Shown here piece by piece: positions 30,206 to 37,802 of a stretch of DNA of 64,000 nucleotides. Both the position numbers and the translations under genes were made by a program. Position 1 is the stretch's first letter. Each line of letters begins with the position of its first letter. The notes under the pieces are model-generated. The model saw nothing but the letters and a program-made list of their open reading frames with translations. It was not told the DNA's origin and searched no databases. Source of the DNA: Saccharomonospora glauca K62 (GTDB lineage: Bacteria; Actinomycetota; Actinomycetes; Mycobacteriales; Pseudonocardiaceae); the NCBI RefSeq assembly GCF_000243395.2, contig NZ_CM001484.1:3156524-3220523 (forward strand). The letters run 5' to 3'.

Positions 30206-30316
30206 CCTCGCTGCCGATGCACCCTGGGGAGGGATACAGGCGCTCGGCCGGCCGACAGAAGAACGACAGTTCGTCGGCTTCGCCCCGAAGCATACGCGGG
30301 AGCCCAGTACTTGCAT
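30191..30316 (-). CDS. Cysteine-containing micro-ORF, 41 residues
   Basis: ATG at 30316 with an excellent ribosome-binding site (GGAGGTGG six bases upstream). The product begins MQVLGSRVCFGAKPTNC and contains four Cys (residues 9, 17, 27, 41), the last being the C-terminal residue; no membrane helix. It starts 25 bases after the stop of the unknown gene at 30342 and ends within a strong hairpin, the layout of a real last gene of an operon. No family recognised. Possibilities are a metal- or disulfide-binding peptide or a modified-peptide precursor, but no modification enzyme is nearby. The frame could also be chance. Confidence 0.45.
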   Translation of the reverse strand: MQVLGSRVCFGAKPTNCRSSVGRPSACIPPQGASAARVSRC

Positions 30317-30341
30317 AGTTTTCCACCTCCGCGCATTCCGT

Positions 30342-31190
30342 TCACCGGAACACGGACCGCGCCTCGTCGAGGAACGTCTTCCACACCGCGACGGCGGCCC
30401 TCGCGAGCACATCGGCGACCGCCGACGAAGACCCGATGTCGCCCTCGGCCGCGTCGTAGTCGTCCCAGAGCGCCGTCGCGGCAAGAGGAAGGAGCGTCGC
30501 GGCCGGATGCACGCGATATCCCTCACCGTCGCGGTATCCGTCATCGGCACGCAGACCCACGACCCTGGCCGCGACCCGGCCCGCGTCGTCGACGATCGTC
30601 TCGGCGAGCTCGGCCGCGCGGGCCGGCGCCTCCCCCGGACCGGCGAGACACAGCACTCGATGACGCACCTGCCACAAGCCCAGCTCGGGGTACGGAGAGC
30701 CCGGCTTCGGGTCCCCGTTCCCCGGTTCGGAACATCCGGCCACCCGGTTCGACAGCCGAAGCCGGGCCAGGGCGAGCCCCCGGACGTAGGCGGCGACATG
30801 CACCCGCTCCAGCTCTCCGAACGGCGCCCGGTCGTGACGACACGCCCGAGCACCGCTCGGATAGGACACCGGACCGCCATCCTCGGCGGTGGTGAGTTCG
30901 GGCGTGCCGGTCCACCGAAGTACGGGCACGTCGCCGATGCGATGCAAGGGCCTGCGCACATAGCGGCTCAGGCGAAACGCGGCCTCGACGGCGTCGCACG
31001 CCGCGGCCCGGACCTCCAACTCCACCACCCACAGGCGCACATGGCGCCCTCGTCGGCGTGCTTCCCACCGCTCGACGTCGGCGGCTTCACGCTTCGCCCG
31101 CTCGGCCGCCGGACCGGACCGGGCGACGTGTTCCAACGCCCGCAGTCGCGTGTCCGCAACGGCCACCGTGAGCGGCGTGTGGTCACCCAT
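30342..31190 (-). CDS. Hypothetical protein, possible partner of the XRE regulator
   Basis: 282 residues from ATG 31190. Arg- and Ala-rich, soluble, mainly helical (for example RAKREAADVERWEARRRGR near residue 30 and a C-terminal VADVLARAAVAVWKTFLDEA). No membrane segment, signal peptide or motif that I recognise. It is divergent from a DUF5753-type XRE regulator, with a repeated operator-like element in the shared spacer, and is followed by the cysteine micro-ORF. Such regulators commonly control the adjacent gene, so this may be the regulated product. Function not assigned. Confidence 0.65.
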   Translation of the reverse strand: MGDHTPLTVAVADTRLRALEHVARSGPAAERAKREAADVERWEARRRGRHVRLWVVELEVRAAACDAVEAAFRLSRYVRRPLHRIGDVPVLRWTGTPELTTAEDGGPVSYPSGARACRHDRAPFGELERVHVAAYVRGLALARLRLSNRVAGCSEPGNGDPKPGSPYPELGLWQVRHRVLCLAGPGEAPARAAELAETIVDDAGRVAARVVGLRADDGYRDGEGYRVHPAATLLPLAATALWDDYDAAEGDIGSSSAVADVLARAAVAVWKTFLDEARSVFR

Positions 31191-31400
31191 CCCACGACGT
31201 CCGAACCCTCCGACCTCCTCCCGGAGAGACCCTCCCGAGCCGGCGTCGTCCGACACGCCGCGTTCGCCCACGGACGCCCCCAGTCCTCACCGTTTCCGTC
31301 GCACGGGTCCGGCGACGTGACCAGGCGAGGGGGTTCCCCACGGCCGACGTCGCCGGGGGCTAACGTGACAAGCGTCCAACTGTCCGTAGCCACATCGAAT

Positions 31401-31437
31401 GTAGCGGGCTACCCAACTAGCGCGCTACACCGCGGTG
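31401..31437 (+). promoter_or_regulatory. Nested-palindrome element, copy A
   Basis: 37 bases made of three dyads in a row: GTAGC-GG-GCTAC, TAGCGCGCTA and CACCGCGGTG. 31 of 37 positions are identical to copy B at 32679-32715. It lies 63 bases before the GTG of the XRE regulator, between two divergent genes, and looks like its operator. A leader hairpin (GGGTGAAG/CTTCACCC, 31448-31471) follows. Confidence 0.65.
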
Positions 31438-31500
31438 TGGCCCATTTGGGTGAAGGCTGTCTTCTTCACCCGCAGCCGAAAGGTGAGGCCTTTGGTCGAG

Positions 31501-32379
31501 GTGAGCCACGTCGTCGCGGAGTGGGCGTTCACCCAAGGACTGAAGAAGCTGCGTGAGACGAGCAAGAACTCCAACCAGAGCGAGATCGCCCGCAGGATCG
31601 GCAAGAGCCGCGCGACCATCGGACATTACGAGATGGGTCGCTACCTGCCCAGTCACGACAGCCTCGACATCATGCTCGACGCCTACGGCCACAGCGACCG
31701 CGCCCCGTACTACCGGCAACTGCGCGACCGCGTCGAGATGCACTCGCCCGACTGGTGGGAGGACGAGTTTCCCGACCACTTCCCTCCCCGCTCCCTGAAG
31801 CTACTCGCCGGGTTCGAGTACTCGGCCACCGAGCTGCGCGTCTTCGAGCCGCTGCACGTGCCGGAGCCCCTCCAGACCCCCGCCTACGCGGAAGCCCTCC
31901 TGCGCGCCGGGCTCACCGGCCACCGAGCCGACCAGTTGACACTGCACCTGCGCATGCTCCGCGGCAGGCAGGCGGTCCTCGATCGAACCGACGCACCTCG
32001 CCTGACCTGCGTACTGGGCGAGTCGGCACTGCGAAGCCCCGTCGGGGGCCCGCTCGTGCTCGGCGAGCAGCTCAACGCGCTGGTGTCACAGGCGAACCGG
32101 GACAACGTCGAGATCCGAATACTGCCCGACCACAGCGGAAGGCCGGCGGGAGCGACGAGCGGCTTCACCGAGCTGCTATTGCCTACCGAGATCATCCAGG
32201 ACTTCTCCGAAGTGGTGTACGTCAGCACCCCTGTCGACCGCATCCACTACGAAAGCCCCGAAACTCTGGCCATCTTCCGAGACCTGTGGGAGCAGACGAA
32301 GCAGGCGACGCTCTCCCCCGAGGAGTCGACGGAGGTCCTTGCCGACCTCGCCCGCCAACTCACCAAGGACGCTTCCTGA
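31501..32379 (+). CDS. XRE-family regulator with DUF5753-type C-terminus
   Basis: 292 residues from GTG 31501; earlier GTG and TTG codons in the same frame are possible starts. The N-terminal helix-turn-helix is SEIARRIGKSRATIGHYEMG (about residues 20-40). The remainder follows the DUF5753 pattern: FEPLHVPEPLQTPAYAEALL, then RQAVLDR, CVLGESALR and the end block VYVSTPVDRIHYESPE. Hundreds of such regulators occur in actinomycetes, usually next to a small DUF397 protein; none is seen here. It probably binds the nested palindrome upstream and controls itself and the divergent unknown gene (inference). Confidence 0.9.
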   Translation: MSHVVAEWAFTQGLKKLRETSKNSNQSEIARRIGKSRATIGHYEMGRYLPSHDSLDIMLDAYGHSDRAPYYRQLRDRVEMHSPDWWEDEFPDHFPPRSLKLLAGFEYSATELRVFEPLHVPEPLQTPAYAEALLRAGLTGHRADQLTLHLRMLRGRQAVLDRTDAPRLTCVLGESALRSPVGGPLVLGEQLNALVSQANRDNVEIRILPDHSGRPAGATSGFTELLLPTEIIQDFSEVVYVSTPVDRIHYESPETLAIFRDLWEQTKQATLSPEESTEVLADLARQLTKDAS

Positions 32380-32678
32380 GACCCACCCCGGACGGCGGCG
32401 TCGGACATCTGCCGCCCGTGGCAGGACACCACCCGAACGGCGTACCGCAACGCCGGGACACTCCCGGACGGCGGCCCCCTCGCACGGCGCAGTGGTGACG
32501 CGACCCGCGCCTCTCCCGGCCTTCTTCTGCCATGCCTTCCCCCTGACGCGATGGCGCCACCCGCGACGCCGACGTGCCGATACGGGTGGCGCGGCCGGGT
32601 CGGAAGGGGCAGTCCCGGCCGCGCCACCACGGCCGCCGTCGCACGATGAACGGTCCCGCGGCGACAGCCGCCGAGACT
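32380..32678. other. Spacer between convergent XRE genes
   Basis: About 300 bases with no supported gene. Open minus-strand frames here are antisense continuations of the first XRE gene. I saw no clear intrinsic terminator. Confidence 0.4.
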
Positions 32679-32715
32679 GTAGCACGCTACGTGACTACCG
32701 CGCTACACCGCGGTG
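32679..32715 (+). promoter_or_regulatory. Nested-palindrome element, copy B
   Basis: Second copy of the 37-base element in the same orientation: GTAGC-AC-GCTAC, TACCGCGCTA and the identical CACCGCGGTG. The differences at positions 6 and 7 fall in the two-base centre of the first dyad and so keep it perfect. It lies 24 bases beyond the stop of the second XRE gene (minus strand), not in front of a recognised start codon. Confidence 0.6.
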
Positions 32716-32739
32716 CTTAGCACATCGCGCGAGGGAGAG

Positions 32740-33117
32740 TCAGCGTGACGCCCTCCGGAGCCGCCCGTAACGGACGGCCTCGAGCAGTTGCTCGGCGGGC
32801 ACGTCGAGCGCGACGCTGAGCCACTGTCGCCAGTACGGGCCGGGGACCCGTTTGCCCCGCTCCCACCTGGCCACCTCGTCGCGGCTCACGCTGGAGTTGT
32901 TCGACAGCTCCGCCAACCGATCGGCGAGCTGGTACTGCGTCATCCCACGGAGTTTGCGAACCCGACGCATCAGCTCCCAGATCGGTTCGCCTGCTCCCTC
33001 CGGATCTGATTGGCGTGACACACCAGGACTCGACACTGTCGGCACGTCACCGGTGGCAGGGTGCCGGGTCGCGGATACATCGGCCCGCGACGCGGTCTCA
33101 TGAATTGACATTGGCAT
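32740..33117 (-). CDS. XRE-family helix-turn-helix protein
   Basis: 125 residues from ATG 33117; a start at 33111 or the upstream ATG at 33186 cannot be excluded, because no ribosome-binding site stands out. The conserved part is C-terminal: WELMRRVRKLRGMTQYQLADRLAEL, then SVSRDEVARWERGKRVPG, a typical XRE helix-turn-helix. RQWLSVALDVPAEQLLEAVRYG follows. The first 50 residues are disordered. DNA-binding regulator with unknown target. It converges with the other XRE gene, with copy B of the repeated element just downstream. Confidence 0.8.
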   Translation of the reverse strand: MPMSIHETASRADVSATRHPATGDVPTVSSPGVSRQSDPEGAGEPIWELMRRVRKLRGMTQYQLADRLAELSNNSSVSRDEVARWERGKRVPGPYWRQWLSVALDVPAEQLLEAVRYGRLRRASR

Positions 33118-33541
33118 CGTCTGCGAGGTTCGGGAACGGTTTTCCGCCTCGTCGTGGCAGCGACAGGTCACAGCAGGCGGACACATCCCGCAAACCCCCA
33201 GCTGCGCGACCGCACCACGATCGACGCCGCACTAGCTTCTAGCACTGACACGGAGGCTGCTACCACCAAACGGGCTATTTTCCACAAATGCAATTCACCT
33301 CACATCCCGCCCATCGTGGATGCCGATACCCCCACTGCGAGCGCCGCAATAAAGCAGGCGCCGCCAGAATCAATATCGCCGACGCGGACGAGTCGTTACC
33401 CCGTCCGACGGCACCACGCCCGTCAATACCGGAATACTCGCCGTCGAAATCGCGTCGACTTCATTTCTGGCCCCCTGCTTCCGGAACGACGTAACGGCTA
33501 GAGTTCCGCAACACGTCATCCGTAATTCATGGGGAGCAGGC
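33118..33541. promoter_or_regulatory. Divergent promoter region, XRE and IclR genes
   Basis: About 420 bases, lower in GC than the surroundings between 33260 and 33480. Several open frames cross it, but none has a ribosome-binding site or recognisable product. It should carry promoters for both divergent regulators. The IclR gene has a good GGGGAGCAGGC just before its GTG. Confidence 0.4.
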
Positions 33542-34351
33542 GTGCCAGCACGACGCGGCCAGGGTCACCGCGACTACGCGGACATCGGCAACAGAGGAGA
33601 GGAACGCGACTACACCGTTCGCGCCGTCGAGCGGGTCTGTTCGATCCTCAACCTGCTCCAGGAATCGGTGGAGGGCACCTCCCTGATCGAAGTCGCCCAG
33701 GAAACCGAATTGCCGAAGTCGTCGGCGTTCCGCTACCTGTGGACCTTGGAGGCCCACCGCTACGTCGAACGCGACAGCGCCACCGGCCTCTACCGGCTGG
33801 GGCTCGGGTTCATCGGCATGCAGTCACGCCACCTGGAGGTCCTGAGGGAACGCGCGCGTCCGTGGCTGGAAAAGCTGCGCGACGAATTCGGCGAAACGGT
33901 CAATCTGGCCATCCTGGACGGCGACCACGTCGTCTACCTCGACGTCGTCGAGAGCCGAAAGCGAGTCAGGTTCGCCTCGGCCAGGGGCTCCAGGGAGAGC
34001 CTGTTCGCCACCGCCCTCGGCAGGGCGATCGCCAGCCGGTTCTCCGACGACCAGGCGCGCGAACTCGTCGAGAACGCGCTCGACGAGGAGGCCGTGGACG
34101 AGAAGTTCCTCGCCGAGCTCTCCGAGGCCCGGCGCCAGGGTTACGCGATCAGCGACGACGAGGACAGCCGATGCGTGGCCGCCCCGCTGGCGAGCACTCG
34201 CCTTCCCGTGGCGATCGGCGTCACCGCGCCCGCGGTACGGTTCACGGCGGCCGACGCCGAAAAGGCGGCCGCGAGGTTGCTGGAGGTGACCCGCGAGCTC
34301 GCCACCGGCCCCATCCCCGAGCAACGCACCGGCGCTCCCACGCCCGCGTGA
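33542..34351 (+). CDS. IclR-family transcriptional regulator
   Basis: 269 residues, GTG start behind GGGGAGC. The N-terminal winged helix-turn-helix is YTVRAVERVCSILNLLQE to LPKSSAFRYLWTLEAHRYVER (about 24-80). The effector-binding domain (about 95-255) carries NLAILDGDHVVYLDVVES, the GRAIASRF segment and the C-terminal GYAISDDED...CVAAPL block. IclR proteins bind small acids or sugars and often act on an adjacent catabolic gene; here only other regulators are near, so its target is unknown. Position 34352 begins a short spacer to a mini-GntR gene. Confidence 0.93.
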   Translation: MPARRGQGHRDYADIGNRGEERDYTVRAVERVCSILNLLQESVEGTSLIEVAQETELPKSSAFRYLWTLEAHRYVERDSATGLYRLGLGFIGMQSRHLEVLRERARPWLEKLRDEFGETVNLAILDGDHVVYLDVVESRKRVRFASARGSRESLFATALGRAIASRFSDDQARELVENALDEEAVDEKFLAELSEARRQGYAISDDEDSRCVAAPLASTRLPVAIGVTAPAVRFTAADAEKAAARLLEVTRELATGPIPEQRTGAPTPA

Positions 34352-34433
34352 GCGAGGCGCCACTGCCGCTATGCTCCGCGTCGCGCCGCGGTCCGCACGT
34401 GAGCACAGCGTGGCGCAGTTCTATCGTGCTGCC

Positions 34434-34691
34434 ATGAACGGTCCCGAACGGAAGAAGTACAACCCGGAGAACAAGACCGGGTACGAATACGTGCTGCTCG
34501 CCGATCACCTCGCCGGCCTCATCGAGAAGGGTGAATGGCCCGTCGGCAGCCGCATTCCCGGTGAACGCGCGCTGTCGGAGGAATACGGCGTCGCCCTGGA
34601 CCCCGTCCGCAAGGCCACGCGAATCCTGCGGGAACGCGGGCTGGTGCAGACATTGAAGTCCAAGGGAACGTTCGTCTCCCCACGCGACTGA
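34434..34691 (+). CDS. Stand-alone GntR-type winged-helix protein
   Basis: 85 residues from ATG 34434. It consists only of the GntR DNA-binding domain: YVLLADHLAGLIEKGEWPVGSRIPGERALSEEYGV then LDPVRKATRILRERGLVQTLKSKGTFVSP, lacking the usual FCD or UTRA effector domain. No ribosome-binding site precedes the ATG, so it may be translated from a leaderless transcript or start further upstream. Such mini-GntR proteins are common in Pseudonocardiales; they may act by dimer occupancy only. Confidence 0.85.
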   Translation: MNGPERKKYNPENKTGYEYVLLADHLAGLIEKGEWPVGSRIPGERALSEEYGVALDPVRKATRILRERGLVQTLKSKGTFVSPRD

Positions 34692-34925
34692 GGTCTCGGC
34701 GAACGCACGAGCCCGAGAAAGCGAGCGGTCGCACCACACGCGGCGCCCCGAGCCGGGTCTGCCACGCGTCCGGTGTGTCGACCACAGGCGGCTCGGTCAC
34801 GCCGTGCCGTTCCTCCCGCCGACGCACCGTCGGTTCACGCCGCGGGCCTCGCCGTGCCCGCGCAGCTCCCACGCCGGTCGGCCATCGTGCTCGCCACATT
34901 CCGCCACGCTCGGGACACCAATGAC

Positions 34926-35029
34926 GTACCGTGCGGTAACACCACTGGGCGTCTCGCACGGCTCCGACGCTTTCGACTTCTTGTTCCGCCCCCTTCCCGT
35001 GTTACCGGCTTAAGGCCTGAGGCGGTAAC
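34926..35029. promoter_or_regulatory. Repeated GTTACCG/CGGTAAC sites upstream of the CGNR gene
   Basis: Two inverted repeats of the same half-site: gtaccg-tg-cggtaac at 34926-34940 and gttaccg...cggtaac at 35001-35007 and 35023-35029. The second ends ten bases before the ATG of the CGNR gene. The arrangement suggests an operator for that regulator or another in this cluster. Confidence 0.5.
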
Positions 35030-35038
35030 ATCGCCGAC

Positions 35039-35566
35039 ATGCCGTTCCCAAGGACCGAGGCGCCGGGCGAGTTGCACAAGCTGGAGCAGCTCTGCAACTC
35101 CGCACGGCTGCTCTACACCGAGGACGCGCTGATCACGGCCGCGAGCGCCTCCGCGTGGTTACGAGCGATCGGCGTGGACGCCGGTGAGCTCAACCGCAAG
35201 GAACACGAGCTTTTGGTGAAACTGCGGGAGACTGTTCGGGATCACCTCGACGGTCAGGAACGAACGTCCGAACTCAACAAGCTCGCCAAGCTGCTACTGG
35301 CACCACCTCGGTGGTCGTCACGGGGGGAACCGGTCCTGCCCCCCAGGAAGACCGGTCCGCTCGACGTCTATCTCGGCGAGTGCATCGCCTTGGTCTTCAC
35401 GTCCGGACTGACCGGGGAGTTGGAACGACTCAAGGTCTGCCGCAACCGCGACTGCCGATGGGTGTTCTACGACCGCTCCCCCGCGCAGAACAGCATCTGG
35501 TGCAGCATGGACGTCTGCGGCGCGCGGCAGAAGATGCGGACCTACCGCTCCCGCCACGCTCGGTGA
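35039..35566 (+). CDS. CGNR zinc-finger (ABATE-type) regulator
   Basis: 175 residues. The N-terminal helical ABATE-like part (LCNSARLLYTEDALITAASASAWL) precedes the C-terminal zinc finger: VCRNRDCRWVFYDRSP, then WCSMDVCGARQKMRTYRSR, with four Cys spaced as in the family. The naming CGNR motif reads CGAR here. These are putative stress-responsive DNA-binding proteins. Inverted repeats lie directly upstream, suggesting autoregulation. It ends 15 bases before the convergent STAS gene. Confidence 0.9.
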   Translation: MPFPRTEAPGELHKLEQLCNSARLLYTEDALITAASASAWLRAIGVDAGELNRKEHELLVKLRETVRDHLDGQERTSELNKLAKLLLAPPRWSSRGEPVLPPRKTGPLDVYLGECIALVFTSGLTGELERLKVCRNRDCRWVFYDRSPAQNSIWCSMDVCGARQKMRTYRSRHAR

Positions 35567-35581
35567 ACGACGAAGGGCCTC

Positions 35582-35956
35582 TCACGAGAACGCGGCCGAG
35601 GGCGCCGTGGCCGCCAGCACCGCCTCGCCGAAGTCCCGGCACACCGGCAGTTCCCGATCGAGGTTCGTGATCCGCACCAGCCGCAGGATCACGGAGGGAC
35701 ATACCAATGCCCAGCGCACGCGGAACCGTTCGGCGAGGGCGGACGTGTGCACCAGCACCGACAGCCCGGCGGCACCGAAGAACGTGGTGTCGCTCAGGTC
35801 TACAACGAGCGCCCGCGCACCGGGCAGGGCGGCTTCCACCCGCCGTCGCAGTATCGGCGCGCCGAGCAGATCGACCTCGCCGATGACCCGCACCACCACC
35901 AGCCCGACCACCGGCCGGTCGACTCGCACCTCGACGTCGTCCTTCGTGCACACCAT
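35582..35956 (-). CDS. STAS-domain anti-sigma factor antagonist
   Basis: 124 residues, ATG behind GGAAGG. The STAS fold is evident: VVRVIGEVDLLGAPILRRRVEAA, ARALVVDLSDTTFFGAAGLSVLV. The residue that is phosphorylated in SpoIIAA-like antagonists sits in DTTFFGAAGL, where a Gly-Ala replaces the usual Ser-dipeptide (commonly DSSGLGVL). That may mean it is not controlled by phosphorylation. Divergent to the SigF-type sigma gene, which fits a partner-switching module, but no anti-sigma kinase is encoded in the window. Confidence 0.88.
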   Translation of the reverse strand: MVCTKDDVEVRVDRPVVGLVVVRVIGEVDLLGAPILRRRVEAALPGARALVVDLSDTTFFGAAGLSVLVHTSALAERFRVRWALVCPSVILRLVRITNLDRELPVCRDFGEAVLAATAPSAAFS

Positions 35957-36314
35957 CCGGTCGCCGCCTTCCGTCCGAAAGGATTCCCCCGGCGCGGCTG
36001 GGTCACAACCACCGTCTCAGACCGTACGCCCGGCACTGTTGGTGTCGCAAGCACAACGATCTGCGAACACAGCCGGTAACAAGGCTGGACAAACGTCCAC
36101 AATGGAGGAACAATCACCCACCCGCCCGGTCACTCTCCCTAGCTCGCACGTGCGACGCCCTCGGCGACCCGAAAGATCCCACGCGAGGTCATTCCGTAGA
36201 GTGACGACACCGTGAGCTGACCAGCGTCGATCGTCACCGCCCGCGAGCACCGACCGGGGTCCCGAAACGGTGTCGGGCGTGTCAATCCCCCTCGCCCGAC
36301 CAGCCGTTACGGGG

Positions 36315-36340
36315 GTGTGGCCCCTTCGGCGACTGGGTAG
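36315..36340 (+). promoter_or_regulatory. Possible SigF-like promoter
   Basis: GTGT at 36315-36318 and GGGTAG at 36335-36340 with a 16-base spacer, close to the GTTT-N14/16-GGGTAT consensus of the SigF/SigB class. It would place the transcript start within a few bases of the GTG at 36351, giving a leaderless, self-activated message. Read by eye. Confidence 0.3.
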
Positions 36341-36350
36341 CCCCGCTGCC

Positions 36351-37151
36351 GTGACCCCTGACGAGCAATCCCGCCTGGAGGCGCACGAACAAGCGGGAGG
36401 CTCAAGCGGATACGAGGATCTCGCCCCCCTCTTCAAGACATTGGCCGCACTGGAGCCGGACGACCCGCGAAGGACGGCCATTCGAGAGGAGATCATCACC
36501 CGCTGCCTCCCTCTCGCCGAACACATCGCCCGGCGTTTCGTCGGCCGCGGTGAGCCACGGGACGATCTGGTGCAGGTCGCCAGGCTCGGGCTGCTCAACG
36601 CCATCGATCGCTTCGACGCCTCGCGGGGTACGGAGTTCGTCGCCTTCGCCGTACCCACGATCATGGGCGAGGTCAGGCGTCACTTCCGCGACTCCAGTTG
36701 GGCGGTCCGTGTCCCCAGAAGACTGAAGGAACTGCACCTGTCGTTGAGTCAGGCGAGCGGCAAACTGGCCCAACGGCTCGGTCGGGCCCCGACACCGAGC
36801 GAACTCGCCGCCGAACTCGATCTGTCCCCCGAGGACGTCTGGGACGGACTGCTCGCCGGCAACGCCTACCAGTCGGTCTCGATGGACGCTGCCTACGACG
36901 ACGAGGGCACGCTGCCGTTGGCGGAGACCGTGGGGGAGGACGACGTGCAACTGGAGAACGTCGAGTTCCACGAGTCGCTCCAACCCCTGCTCGCGAGCCT
37001 GCCCGAGCGCGAACGACGGGTCCTCATCCTGCGCTTTTTCGGCAACATGACCCAGACCCAGATCGCCGAGCGCGTGGGCATCTCCCAAATGCACGTGTCC
37101 CGGCTCCTGGCGCGCACGTTGGAGTTCCTCCGCAGCAGACTCACCGAGTGA
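36351..37151 (+). CDS. SigF/SigB-family alternative sigma factor
   Basis: 266 residues from GTG 36351; an in-frame start at 36270 would add 27 residues. Region 2 is seen in CLPLAEHIARRFVGRGEPRDDLVQVARLGLLNAIDRFD and FVAFAVPTIMGEVRRHFRD. Region 3 is VPRRLKELHLSLSQASGKLAQRLGRAPTPSELAAEL, and region 4 is ERERRVLILRFFGNMTQTQIAERVGISQMHVSRLL. The segments match mycobacterial SigF almost word for word as I recall it. It directs RNA polymerase to stress or differentiation promoters. Its divergent neighbour is a STAS antagonist. Confidence 0.95.
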   Translation: MTPDEQSRLEAHEQAGGSSGYEDLAPLFKTLAALEPDDPRRTAIREEIITRCLPLAEHIARRFVGRGEPRDDLVQVARLGLLNAIDRFDASRGTEFVAFAVPTIMGEVRRHFRDSSWAVRVPRRLKELHLSLSQASGKLAQRLGRAPTPSELAAELDLSPEDVWDGLLAGNAYQSVSMDAAYDDEGTLPLAETVGEDDVQLENVEFHESLQPLLASLPERERRVLILRFFGNMTQTQIAERVGISQMHVSRLLARTLEFLRSRLTE

Positions 37152-37247
37152 GCCGACGGGGCTCCGCCGTTTGGTGCCACCACCGGTGGGGTAAGCCGCA
37201 GCCGAGCCGCGCAAGGCACGTGTTCGCGACGATCGGGACGGGGTGGC

Positions 37248-37802
37248 ATGCACAGCGAGATCACGCTCATCGTCGACGGCGAACGCCACCGGCTGTCGGT
37301 CGACACCCGTGTCACACTCCTCGACGCGCTGCGCGACCGGCTCGGAATCACGGCACCGAAGAAGGGCTGTGATCACGGCCAGTGCGGTTCGTGCACCGTC
37401 CTCCGGGACGGGCGAAGGGTCACCACCTGCCTGACGCTCGCCGTCGCGGCGGACGGGTCCACGATCACCACGAGCGACGGCCTGCGCGGCGACGACGGCG
37501 CTCCTCACCCGCTGCACCGGGCCTTCCTCGACCACGACGCCCTCCAGTGCGGGTACTGCACTCCGGGGCAGATCTGTTCGGCTGCGGGGATGCTGGCCGA
37601 GGTGCGGGCCGGGTGGCCGAGTTCGGTGACCCCTCCCACCGCGGTCACTCCCACCCTCGACGCCGACGAGATCCGGGAACGCATGAGTGGGAACCTGTGC
37701 CGCTGCGGTGCGTACCAGGGCATCGTCGCGGCCGTCGAGGCGGTGGCCGAGGCGGAGGGCCTGACGGCCACGGACGACGAATGGCGGGGCGCGACGTCGT
37801 GA
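37248..37802 (+). CDS. Molybdenum aldehyde oxidoreductase, [2Fe-2S] subunit (PaoA-like)
   Basis: 184 residues. The plant-type ferredoxin cluster ligands are [13 protein letters not shown] plus a later Cys (TTCLTLA). The second, helical cluster domain has [13 protein letters not shown] and [11 protein letters not shown]. No Tat signal is present, unlike E. coli PaoA, so the enzyme is probably cytoplasmic. Electrons pass from the molybdenum subunit through these clusters to FAD. Its stop overlaps the next start (GTGA), so the three subunits are translated together. Confidence 0.95.
   Translation: MHSEITLIVDGERHRLSVDTRVTLLDALRDRLGITAPKKGCDHGQCGSCTVLRDGRRVTTCLTLAVAADGSTITTSDGLRGDDGAPHPLHRAFLDHDALQCGYCTPGQICSAAGMLAEVRAGWPSSVTPPTAVTPTLDADEIRERMSGNLCRCGAYQGIVAAVEAVAEAEGLTATDDEWRGATS

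Noticed and set aside
29937-31556. 539-codon plus-strand frame
   Set aside because: It runs antisense through the unknown protein at 30342-31190 and across noncoding sequence; product is Arg/Pro/His-rich.
32744-32818. 24-codon plus-strand frame just after element copy B
   Set aside because: It has GAGGGAGAG before a GTG but codes an almost purely Arg/Ala peptide antisense to the second XRE gene.
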